Assembly (NCBI GenBank): GCA_964436315.1 | Contig: CAYTCZ010000165.1 | Coordinates: forward strand, 1 to 7,371 | DNA: 7,371 bases | From: CAYTCZ01 sp964436315 | GTDB taxonomy: Bacteria; Actinomycetota; Thermoleophilia; Gaiellales; Gaiellaceae | Direction of reading: 5' to 3' | Shown: piece by piece, positions 1 through 5,795 of the stretch | Layout: each line of letters begins with the position of its first letter | How positions within the stretch are numbered: position 1 is the stretch's first letter | Notes under the pieces: model-generated | The model's input: the letters and a program-made list of their open reading frames with translations, nothing else | Database searches by the model: none | Told to the model about the DNA's origin: nothing | Program-made: the position numbers and the translations under genes

Positions 1-704
1 ACGAGTAAGCCGATCGCGAAGGTCAGGGCCATGGCCAGCGCTCCCCAGGCCAGCACACGCATCGCCGCGCGGACCGGATCTGCTCCGCCGAGTCTCGCGC
101 CGAGCACACCGAGTCCAGCGAGGGCGATCAACGAGACGACGGCCGTAATCGCCACACGCGCGACATCACTTTCTGCCAGGCTGACAGCCAGCACCGGGAT
201 CGCCGCCCCGACGGCGAAGGCGACCGCCGACGTTCCGGCGGCCTGCAGCGGTCGTGCTCGCCGCACCTCATCGAGACCGAGTTCGTCGCGGGCGTGGCTC
301 GCAAGCTGGTCATGGTCGCTCAGCTGGACGGCGACCTCACGCGCGAGTTCGGAGGAAAGACCGCGGTCTTCGTAGATACGCGCGAGTTCATCCAGCTCTT
401 CAACCGGGTGGGTCTCCAGCTCACGTCGCTCTCGCTCGAGATCCGCCTGCTCGGCATCGCGCTGGGACGCGACCGAGACGTACTCGCCCGCGGCCATCGA
501 GAGCGCACCCGCCACCAGCCCGGCAATTCCAGCCGTGATCACGGTCCCGCGGGATGCCCCTGCGGCGGCCATCCCCAGGACGAGTGCCGCAATCGAGACG
601 ATGCCGTCGTTCGCTCCCATCACCATCGCCCGCAGCCAACCGGTTCGGCCCGCGAGATGGAGCTCGGGATGGCGCGAGCGGAAGATAGGTCTCTCCGCGG
701 GCAT
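1..704 (-). CDS. VIT1/CCC1-family iron/manganese transporter (3' end outside window)
   Basis: This is an integral membrane protein of the vacuolar iron transporter family, which moves Fe2+ or Mn2+ out of the cytoplasm, probably against protons. Reading leftward from the ATG at 704, 234 codons are open to the window edge. The family signature GANDGIVS is at residues 30-37, inside the first membrane helix. A second helix ends in SMAAGEYVS (69-77). D33, M70 and E74 sit where the family has its conserved membrane metal-site residues. Residues about 80-145 are a charged Glu-rich helical segment that matches the cytosolic metal-binding domain between helices 2 and 3. Three more hydrophobic segments follow, up to the edge. 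Family members are about 230-240 residues long, so only a few residues are missing. No Shine-Dalgarno is visible before the ATG, so the start rests on the family's usual N-terminus. It is divergent from the penicillin-binding protein gene. Family assignment is firm; the choice between iron and manganese is not. Confidence 0.94.
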   Translation of the reverse strand, partial: MPAERPIFRSRHPELHLAGRTGWLRAMVMGANDGIVSIAALVLGMAAAGASRGTVITAGIAGLVAGALSMAAGEYVSVASQRDAEQADLERERRELETHPVEELDELARIYEDRGLSSELAREVAVQLSDHDQLASHARDELGLDEVRRARPLQAAGTSAVAFAVGAAIPVLAVSLAESDVARVAITAVVSLIALAGLGVLGARLGGADPVRAAMRVLAWGALAMALTFAIGLL

Positions 705-916
705 CGGGCCCGAGTCTAGGAGAGGTGAAGACAGGACGACGACGGCGCTTACAGGCGCGGCGTCCGATACCCCGTCGGATCCGAGATGGATGTCTCAGAT
801 TCTGCCTTCTGCGACACGTGTTAGCAGGCGAGTCCGACTCGATGCACTCCTGACGCATTCGAGGAGCGCTGTCGACGCGGAGCGGGCGGTGGCCGCGTTC
901 AGCACACTTAACCTCA
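705..916. other. Divergent intergenic region
   Basis: These 212 bases separate two divergently transcribed genes and should hold both promoters. I cannot identify convincing -35/-10 pairs for either direction. An 8-base perfect palindrome, ACACGTGT, lies at 814-821 and could be a regulator site, but 8 bases alone is weak evidence. The reading frame of the right-hand gene is open back to a TGA at 851-853 but has no better start codon than the TTG at 917. Confidence 0.5.
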
Positions 917-2794
917 TTGCGCGTAATCCGAGTTGCCTTCGTCCTTGGTTTCGCCGTGGCTCTCGGGGTCGCCGGGTGGTTCGCGACCGATTTCCTGCGC
1001 CAACCGGATGACGAGGGTGCCGGAGCAGTTGCCAGCGAATATCTGCGTGCCTGGGAGGGATCCGAGTGGAGCTTGATGGAAGCACTTCTGATCGATGCTC
1101 CATCCGACTTCGCCGAGCGCCACGAGGAGATGTTCGCCTCGCTGGGGGTCGAGGGCGCCCGCTTCGTTCTGACGGACACTCAGCACGATGGCGATTCCGC
1201 AACCGCGAATTTCGAAGCGCGCCTCGCCCTGGCCGGGCTCGGCGAGTGGGTCTATTCGGGAACCCTCGCTCTCGTTCGAGAGGGCGGGAGCTGGCTCGTG
1301 GATTGGTCAAGCGCCGCGTTTCATCCTTCGTTGGGAGAGGGCCAGCGGCTTGAGGTCACTCGCTCATGGCCGGAACGGGCTCCGATCCGGGCCCGAGGCG
1401 GGCGTGCGCTCGTCAAGCCGCGCGAGGTAATTGCCGTCGGCGTTGAGCCGCGGCGGATCGAGCATCGAAGGCGGATGCTTCGACAGCTCGAACGACTGGT
1501 AGCCGCAGATCCCGAGCGCGTTGCTGCCGATCTCGACGCTCCGGGCGTCCAGCCGGACTGGTTCGTCCCGGTCACCGTCCTCAGGCCGGAACGCTACGAG
1601 CAGGTCCGGCCGAAGCTCTATCCCGTCCCCGGCGTCGTCTTCCGGCGCGAGCTGGCAAGACTCTCACCGGCGGAGGGCTTCGCCCGACATGTTCTCGGTG
1701 GCACCGGAGAGATCACGGCCGAGCAACTGGAAGAGCTCGGAGACCCGTATCTGCAAGGCGACACGGTCGGGACGTTTGGTCTCGAGCGCGTCTTCGAGCG
1801 GAAGCTCGCTGGCCGACCGAGCGGCGAGGTGAGGATGGTCGACGAGAGCGGGAAACTCATCGAGGTTCTCGAGCGGTTCCCTGGTGAGGAGGCGAAGCCG
1901 CTTCGGACAACTCTTGATCTCGAAGTCCAATCAGCCGCTGAGGCTGCGCTCGCCGGGGTGACCGAGCCGGCGGCGATCGTTGCGATCGACTGGCAAACCG
2001 GGGCGATTCGGGCGGTCGCGAGCCGTCCGCTGGATGAGTTCAACCGGGCGCTCGCCGGTGCCTATCCGCCCGGGTCCGCGTTCAAGATCGTCTCGTCGGC
2101 CGCGCTTCTGACGGCCGGGGTTTCCCCAGGCGACATCGTCGAGTGCGCTCCGGAGACGATCGTCGGAGGAAGAACGTTTCGCAATGCAGAAGGAACACCT
2201 TCCGGCGCGATCCCCTTCTCCCAGGCATTCGCTGTCTCGTGTAACACCGCCTTCGTCGAACTCGTCGCTGGCCTCGAGTCCGGTGTCCTCGAAGATGCCG
2301 CTGACCGATTTGGCTTCGGGGCCGCGTACGAGCTTCCGCTTCCTGTCGCTGGAGGCCGCTTTCCTACTCCCGTAGACGACGCGGAACAGGCTGCCGCCGG
2401 CATCGGCCAGGGTCGCGTCGAGGCGAGTCCGCTTCACCTCGCGACCGTGGCGGCAGCTGCGGCGAGCGGGGTCTGGAGGCCGCCCCATCTCCTGAAGGGC
2501 GAGCGATCAGACGAGGAGCGGCAATTAGTCCCAGGGCTCTCCGATCTACTCCGCGAGCTGATGCGGGCTGTTGTCCTGCAGGGCACCGGCACCGCTGCGG
2601 ACGTCCCCGGAGCCAGGGTGTTCGGAAAGACGGGAACAGCCGAGTTTGGAGAAGACGATCCGCCCGAAAGCCACGCATGGTTCGTCGGCTTCCACAGGAA
2701 GCTCGCATTTGCGGTGCTTGTGGAAGGCGGCGGAGCCGGAGGTGCGGTCGCCGCGCCGATTGCGGCCCGCTTCGTGAAGGAGCTTGGCCGGTAG
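917..2794 (+). CDS. Class B penicillin-binding protein (peptidoglycan transpeptidase) with MecA_N-like domain
   Basis: This enzyme cross-links peptidoglycan stem peptides on the outer face of the membrane and is a target class of beta-lactams. The 625-residue protein starts with one hydrophobic signal-anchor (about 4-22). Residues about 30-150 resemble the NTF2-like MecA_N domain (...SEYLRAWEG..., ending ...GSWLVDWSSAAFHPSL). Residues about 155-320 form the PBP dimerisation region. The transpeptidase domain (about 328-625) has all three active-site motifs: SAFK (387-390, nucleophile S387), SCN (441-443) and KTG (571-573). The GIGQG motif is at 496-500. There is no glycosyltransferase domain, hence class B. 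The TTG start is chosen because it gives a short basic N-terminus before the membrane segment; no ribosome binding site is visible. The layout resembles MecA_N-containing PBPs of Firmicutes and the penicillin-binding lipoprotein of mycobacteria, but no lipobox is present here. The catalytic function is secure; the physiological role (division, elongation or a resistance-type PBP) is not. Confidence 0.95.
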   Translation: MRVIRVAFVLGFAVALGVAGWFATDFLRQPDDEGAGAVASEYLRAWEGSEWSLMEALLIDAPSDFAERHEEMFASLGVEGARFVLTDTQHDGDSATANFEARLALAGLGEWVYSGTLALVREGGSWLVDWSSAAFHPSLGEGQRLEVTRSWPERAPIRARGGRALVKPREVIAVGVEPRRIEHRRRMLRQLERLVAADPERVAADLDAPGVQPDWFVPVTVLRPERYEQVRPKLYPVPGVVFRRELARLSPAEGFARHVLGGTGEITAEQLEELGDPYLQGDTVGTFGLERVFERKLAGRPSGEVRMVDESGKLIEVLERFPGEEAKPLRTTLDLEVQSAAEAALAGVTEPAAIVAIDWQTGAIRAVASRPLDEFNRALAGAYPPGSAFKIVSSAALLTAGVSPGDIVECAPETIVGGRTFRNAEGTPSGAIPFSQAFAVSCNTAFVELVAGLESGVLEDAADRFGFGAAYELPLPVAGGRFPTPVDDAEQAAAGIGQGRVEASPLHLATVAAAAASGVWRPPHLLKGERSDEERQLVPGLSDLLRELMRAVVLQGTGTAADVPGARVFGKTGTAEFGEDDPPESHAWFVGFHRKLAFAVLVEGGGAGGAVAAPIAARFVKELGR

Positions 2795-3105
2795 CTCGTC
2801 CGGAGCGAGGCGAAATCACTGTTGCAGTGGGAACGCCGCGAACCCCGGCGGTCATCGCTTCCTATGAGTAGATCGCCGCGATGAGAGTCGGTGTCTTGTC
2901 CGACGCATGATCGGCGTCAGCCCCGATGTCGCGCCGCACCGGGATCACTAGGGTCGCGTCTAAGGATGACAAAACGCGGTCCGTCTTGGATCAGCGGGTC
3001 TGCTTTGCTCGGGGGTCAAGCTTCAGCCCGTTCTTCCGTTGGTTGATCTTCGGTCAAATCCTTCCCCTCTTAGGCGGGCTGCCTGGAGCACGGAGGTGAT
3101 CGCTT
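2795..3105. other. 311-base intergenic region without a supported gene
   Basis: No coding frame here looks real. It should contain the end of the upstream transcript and the promoter of the lipoprotein gene. A GC hairpin (CGCCG 2834-2838 with CGGCG 2846-2850) lies 39 bases after the PBP stop but lacks a T-tract. A 15-base hairpin TTGATC-TTC-GGTCAA (3043-3057, one G-T pair) lies about 50 bases before the lipoprotein start. A 9-codon ORF at 2881-2910 encodes MRVGVLSDA, discussed under findings. No tRNA or known riboswitch was recognised. Confidence 0.5.
3092..3101 (+). promoter_or_regulatory. Extended consensus ribosome binding site for the lipoprotein gene
   Basis: GGAGGTGATC matches the full anti-Shine-Dalgarno complement over ten bases. 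The GGAGG core ends 9 bases before the TTG at 3106, which decides the start at this unusual codon. It suggests strong translation. Confidence 0.9.
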
Positions 3106-4080
3106 TTGAGGAAACTCGTGATGCTGTTCGGAGTCCTCGTCATCCTCGTCGCCGCGCTGGGGATCACAGGATGCGGGGGCGACGATGATTCAGCAGAGCC
3201 GGCAGCACCGGCCGAGCCTGCCACACCTGAACCGGCGCCTGAGCCGGCGGCCCCGGCAGAAGAGCCGGCCCCGGCCGAGCCCGCTGAGACGGCCGAGGAG
3301 CCTGCGCCGGCCGAGCCCGCTGAGACGGCCGAGGAGCCGGCACCGTCCGAGGCTGGTGGACGTGCGATTGAAGCATCGACAGCGTCGATCACGGTGGACG
3401 GCGACACCGCCGACTGGGAGGGCATCAGTTCTCTCGATGTGACGCTCGAGCCAATACAGGGTTCCGAGGTCGAGGCGAAGCAGGCCAGCGTCCGCGTCGC
3501 GCATGACGGTGAGTCCGTCTACGTCCTTTTCGAGGTCGAGGACGACTACAACTGGAACGCGGAAGATGCCCATCTCTCTGCCGCATCAGCGGTGATGTGG
3601 GGCATCGAGGATCCCTCCGGCCCGCATATGGGAGCCGACGAACCCACCGGAACGCCGGGGGTCGGGATGGTCGACATCTGGCACTGGGAGCTCGAGTGTG
3701 CGAGCGGTGAAGACCACGGCGGTGCAGTCCACGATCCCGGTGACGGCGATCCCGGCAACGACGGCACCTGCAACTTCGACGACGAGTGGTCGACCGATGC
3801 CCTCACCCGGGAAGATGACAACGGCGCCACCGCGGAGAACAGCCTGCTCGGCGTCTGGACACACACGAATCCCGAGGCGGACGCGGCCGGAACCTGGATC
3901 TTCGAGGCGCAGCGCCCGCTCGATACTGGCGACGAGCAGGACGGACAGCTTGCCCTCGGTGTGACGGGGCTGCTGGCGCTCGCCTACTGGGATGCCGATA
4001 GCGGGCCCGAGGGCTGGGACGCCTCCGATCACGCCCAGAGCTCTAGCCAGGGCTGGATCGAGGTGACCTTCACCGAGTAG
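3106..4080 (+). CDS. Secreted lipoprotein with ethylbenzene-dehydrogenase-like (EB_dh/DOMON-like) haem-binding-type domain
   Basis: The N-terminus is a lipoprotein signal: basic start, hydrophobic core and lipobox ITGC with acylated C23. The mature protein would be anchored outside the membrane. Residues about 24-85 are a flexible linker rich in Pro, Ala and Glu, with a tandem 12-residue repeat. Residues about 87-324 begin with ITVDGDTADWEGI, typical of CBM9/DOMON-like beta-sandwich domains. They contain VDIWHWELE (189-197), which resembles the DIWHWK-type motif of the gamma subunit of ethylbenzene dehydrogenase and related haem-b proteins. A loop between C198 and C222 is rich in Asp and Gly (DPGDGDPGNDG, 210-220) and could bind calcium inside a disulfide-closed loop. 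The mature protein is very acidic and has only one lysine (K125), so the usual Lys haem ligand seems absent. It could be an electron-transfer or haem protein, or a carbohydrate-binding relative. Gene, secretion and fold class are well supported; haem binding is inference. It has its own strong RBS and terminator, so it is probably monocistronic. Confidence 0.85.
   Translation: MRKLVMLFGVLVILVAALGITGCGGDDDSAEPAAPAEPATPEPAPEPAAPAEEPAPAEPAETAEEPAPAEPAETAEEPAPSEAGGRAIEASTASITVDGDTADWEGISSLDVTLEPIQGSEVEAKQASVRVAHDGESVYVLFEVEDDYNWNAEDAHLSAASAVMWGIEDPSGPHMGADEPTGTPGVGMVDIWHWELECASGEDHGGAVHDPGDGDPGNDGTCNFDDEWSTDALTREDDNGATAENSLLGVWTHTNPEADAAGTWIFEAQRPLDTGDEQDGQLALGVTGLLALAYWDADSGPEGWDASDHAQSSSQGWIEVTFTE
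3262..3333 (+). repeat. Two tandem 36-base repeats coding for the lipoprotein linker
   Basis: Units 3262-3297 and 3298-3333 are nearly identical and each encodes EPAPAEPAETAE. A partial third unit (EPAPSE) follows from 3334. The repeat is in frame, so changes in copy number would lengthen or shorten the linker without a frameshift. Confidence 0.9.
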
Positions 4081-4103
4081 CCAGTAAGCGTCAACAAGGG
4101 CTG

Positions 4104-4136
4104 AACAGGGAGGGCCGTGAGGTCCTCTCTGTTTTT
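4104..4136 (+). terminator. Rho-independent terminator after the lipoprotein gene
   Basis: A 12-pair stem (4105-4116 with 4121-4132, two G-T pairs) closes on a GTGA tetraloop of the stable GNRA type and runs into a TTTTT tract (4132-4136). It lies 24 bases after the stop codon of the lipoprotein gene. A4104 can also pair with T4133. This is a clear intrinsic terminator and separates the lipoprotein from the downstream genes. Confidence 0.93.
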
Positions 4137-4302
4137 CTCCTTCAGCCGGGGTGCAGTTGCTCGCCAACTCCGATGAACTGGTCACCATCGGCTGCGAAGA
4201 GCGCGTGATCACTCTGGCCTTGACCAATTGCGCTCGCGGTCCGCACCGGGTTCTCACGATCTGGCAGGCTTGACGCCGTTTCTGTCACTTCGTGTCCAAA
4301 TC

Positions 4303-4309
4303 GAGGAGG
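4303..4309 (+). promoter_or_regulatory. Ribosome binding site of the NTF2-like gene
   Basis: GAGGAGG lies 4 bases before a GTG (4314) and 13 bases before an in-frame ATG (4323). Neither distance is ideal. The GTG is slightly favoured, so the protein may begin three residues later than annotated. Confidence 0.75.
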
Positions 4310-4313
4310 CAGC

Positions 4314-4796
4314 GTGACAGGTATGGACTATCCCGGAGTGCTCACCGACGATGGCATGGAAACCCTGATCAGGACCTACTACGACGGCATCAACGAAGCG
4401 GACGTCACGAAAGTCACTGCCTGTTTTGTACCGGAGGCAGTTCACTACTTCCCCCCGGGGATGTACGGCGGGCCGTTCAAGGGCGCGGCAACTATTGCCG
4501 AGCGGTGGAAAACGGCCGTAGAAAACCTGGGCTCGATCCAGACTGTGGATCAGATCATCACCGACCCGAGGAGCGGGCGTGCCGTGATCGAGTGGACGCA
4601 CTTCAAGACGTTCGAACACACTGTTCTACGAGGGGACGAGTGGTACCTGTTCGATCCCACGAGCGGATTGATCCGCGAGATTCGCGCCTACTACGCCTCA
4701 CCGCAGGATCATGCGCTTCCCCGACTCGAGCTTGCGGGATTCGACTACCAGCGTCGAGGCTACCCGGCAGAGCCACCCTTCGTCCGTTCGCAATGA
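4314..4796 (+). CDS. NTF2/SnoaL-like family protein
   Basis: A 160-residue soluble protein with the cone-shaped NTF2/SnoaL-like fold is predicted. Such proteins are either small enzymes (isomerases, cyclases, hydrolases of hydrophobic substrates) or ligand-binding proteins. Visible features match the family: an N-terminal helix pattern LIRTYYDGINEAD (18-30), then FVPEAVHYFPPG (38-49) and the GPFKGAATIAERW helix (53-65). Beta strands with VIEWTHFKT (91-99) follow, and IREIRAYYASP (120-130) lies near the end. The C-terminal stretch after about 138 is an extension, LELAGFDYQRRGYP. No signal peptide is seen, so it should be cytoplasmic. Its stop overlaps the start of the next small gene by ATGA, which suggests translational coupling. 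The substrate cannot be told from sequence alone. The start is GTG 4314 or ATG 4323. Confidence 0.87.
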   Translation: MTGMDYPGVLTDDGMETLIRTYYDGINEADVTKVTACFVPEAVHYFPPGMYGGPFKGAATIAERWKTAVENLGSIQTVDQIITDPRSGRAVIEWTHFKTFEHTVLRGDEWYLFDPTSGLIREIRAYYASPQDHALPRLELAGFDYQRRGYPAEPPFVRSQ

Positions 4797-4963
4797 TGAA
4801 CGATTCCAAGGGCGCACGAGCAATGTCTATCCGTGTGCGATCCAGCATCCTCCGCCCCGCCTACTTCCGCGAGGTGGCGGCGGTTGTCGAGGCCGGCGGG
4901 TCCGCCGATCTCAAGGCGATCGCAGTAGTGATGCAGCGCCACGGCCTGACCCCAGCCCTGTAG
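4793..4963 (+). CDS. Small hypothetical protein, 56 residues, coupled to the NTF2-like gene
   Basis: This ORF begins at an ATG overlapping the TGA of the preceding gene (ATGA at 4793-4796), a typical translational-coupling arrangement. It ends at TAG 4961-4963. The first ten residues (MMNDSKGARA) look unstructured. From M11 (ATG 4823) the sequence becomes well ordered: basic SIRVRSS, then REVAAVVEAGG, then DLKAIAVVMQRHGLTPAL, with third codon positions mostly G or C as in neighbouring genes. A start at M11 is possible. The pattern suggests two short helices and no membrane segment. The final segment resembles C-terminal tails I recall from small cupin or NTF2-type proteins, but I do not recognise a family. 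It could be a partner or accessory of the NTF2-like protein. A chance ORF cannot be excluded, although the overlap and codon pattern argue against that. Confidence 0.58.
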   Translation: MMNDSKGARAMSIRVRSSILRPAYFREVAAVVEAGGSADLKAIAVVMQRHGLTPAL

Positions 4964-5036
4964 CCCCTGTCCACACGGCTCTCGTCCTTTGCTCGGTCAC
5001 CTGGACGGAAGCTCGAAGAACGGGAATGATCTTAAC

Positions 5037-5070
5037 CGCAGACATGAACCTGATCGGCCTCGCGTCTGCG
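5037..5070. promoter_or_regulatory. 7-base inverted repeat upstream of the lipocalin-like gene
   Basis: CGCAGAC (5037-5043) and its exact reverse complement GTCTGCG (5064-5070) are 20 bases apart and lie about 60 bases before the next start codon. It could be a two-site operator or a leader hairpin. A 7-base match is only modest evidence in GC-rich DNA. Confidence 0.25.
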
Positions 5071-5116
5071 ATGCGCTCAAGGTTTTCAAAGTCCCCCTCA
5101 TTTGATCAGCGAGAAG

Positions 5117-5121
5117 AGGAG
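5117..5121 (+). promoter_or_regulatory. Ribosome binding site of the lipocalin-like gene
   Basis: AGGAG, within the purine-rich stretch 5111-5124, lies 8 bases before the ATG at 5130. It fixes that start among several upstream possibilities. Confidence 0.88.
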
Positions 5122-5129
5122 AAACCACC

Positions 5130-5567
5130 ATGGCCGCACCGAGCATCGAGGGCACCTACCAGTTCGTCCGCCGCGAGCTTCCCGACGGCACCGTCCAGGT
5201 TCCCCCGACCGTGAAGGGCCTGCTGACCTACACGAAGGATTTCCGCAACTTCAGCGTCCTCTGGCAAGACGACAAGGGCAGGTTCTACTCCGAGTGCTAC
5301 ATCGCCCGCTACACGCTGACCGACAGGGAGTACACGGAGACCGCGGAATACCTGATCGTCGACGATCAGATCAGCGGCAAGGGAATCAGCTACGACCTCT
5401 CGGGTACCACAGCCAGCTCTGCGGTGGCGATCGAAGGTCAACGAGTCAGCTTTCCCCTTCCCCAAGCCTTCGAGACGGCGCTCTCGATTACCGCGGAATT
5501 TGACGGGACCAACTTCACGGCAACGGGGAAAGACCTTTTCATCGATTACTGGGAGAAGGTCTCCTGA
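5130..5567 (+). CDS. Lipocalin-like small protein
   Basis: A 145-residue protein with no signal peptide and alternating beta-strand patterns throughout is predicted. It begins IEGTYQFVRRELPDG (6-20), which resembles the GTWxLxS-type opening of bacterial lipocalin-like domains. Strands follow at about 29-36 (KGLLTYTK), 51-62 (RFYSECYIARYT), 68-78, 84-91 and 116-132 (TALSITAEFDGTNFTAT). This suggests a small beta-barrel that may bind a hydrophobic or polar ligand. It follows the NTF2-like and small genes on the same strand after 166 bases, with its own strong RBS, so it may have a separate promoter. Both flanking small proteins have ligand-pocket folds, so a shared metabolic role is possible but is inference only. 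The gene itself is certain from the RBS, start and codon use. The family call is tentative; another small beta-barrel family is possible. Confidence 0.85.
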   Translation: MAAPSIEGTYQFVRRELPDGTVQVPPTVKGLLTYTKDFRNFSVLWQDDKGRFYSECYIARYTLTDREYTETAEYLIVDDQISGKGISYDLSGTTASSAVAIEGQRVSFPLPQAFETALSITAEFDGTNFTATGKDLFIDYWEKVS

Positions 5568-5602
5568 GGCTGAGGGAGGCTCCCTAGAGGCGACTGGCGG
5601 AC

Positions 5603-5620
5603 GAGCCGAACGCACGGCTC
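5603..5620 (+). terminator. Possible weak terminator hairpin
   Basis: GAGCCG (5603-5608) pairs perfectly with CGGCTC (5615-5620) around a 6-base loop, followed by TTCCTC. It lies between the lipocalin-like stop and the next start. Without a full T-tract it is a weak candidate. A smaller hairpin (AGGGA 5573-5577 with TCCCT 5581-5585) lies just upstream. Confidence 0.28.
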
Positions 5621-5641
5621 TTCCTCGAGCGCGGCGGTGCG

Positions 5642-5695
5642 ATGTCGAAGATCCTCGAGCTGCGAAGACATACCGACAGCGACGGAGACGTCCTA
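5642..5695 (+). CDS. Histidine phosphatase family protein, N-terminal fragment cut by assembly gap
   Basis: Only 18 codons are visible before the Ns. They read MSKILELRRHTDSDGDVL. A beta strand of hydrophobic residues leading into Arg-His (R9-H10) is the start of the phosphoglycerate-mutase-like histidine phosphatase fold, where that His carries the phosphate. The DGDVL that follows is also common in bacterial members, usually leading to TPEG. These enzymes remove phosphate from small molecules or proteins in the cytoplasm. The ATG has only a weak purine-rich GCGGCGG before it. The reading frame happens to stay open across the Ns into the downstream propeller gene, but nothing in this fragment belongs to a beta-propeller protein. 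With 18 residues the family call is reasonable but not secure. Confidence 0.55.
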
Positions 5696-5795
5696 NNNNN
5701 NNNNNNNNNNNNNNNNNNNNNNNNNNNNNNNNNNNNNNNNNNNNNNNNNNNNNNNNNNNNNNNNNNNNNNNNNNNNNNNNNNNNNNNNNNNNNNN
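5696..5795. other. Assembly gap of 100 N
   Basis: Exactly 100 unknown bases, the conventional size used for scaffold gaps of unknown length. The true distance, and even the adjacency of the two sides, is therefore not established by this window. Confidence 0.99.

Noticed and set aside
814..821. ACACGTGT palindrome as a regulator operator
   Set aside because: Only 8 bases, with no second copy or known matching regulator nearby, so it is mentioned but not called.
421..1310. Long open frames on the minus strand covering the divergent region and the start of the PBP gene
   Set aside because: They overlap the well-supported transporter and PBP genes. Their translations are Arg/Pro/Ser-rich with no domain pattern, as expected for shadow frames in GC-rich DNA.
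3185..3442. Alternative frame through the Pro/Ala/Glu linker giving an Arg/Pro-rich protein
   Set aside because: It is an out-of-frame reading of the tandem repeat; the lipoprotein frame has the RBS, lipobox and domain.
4220..4300. TTGACC (4220-4225) and TTGACG (4270-4275) as -35 boxes for the NTF2-like gene
   Set aside because: No acceptable TAnnnT -10 box lies at 16-18 bases from either one, so a promoter call is not supported.
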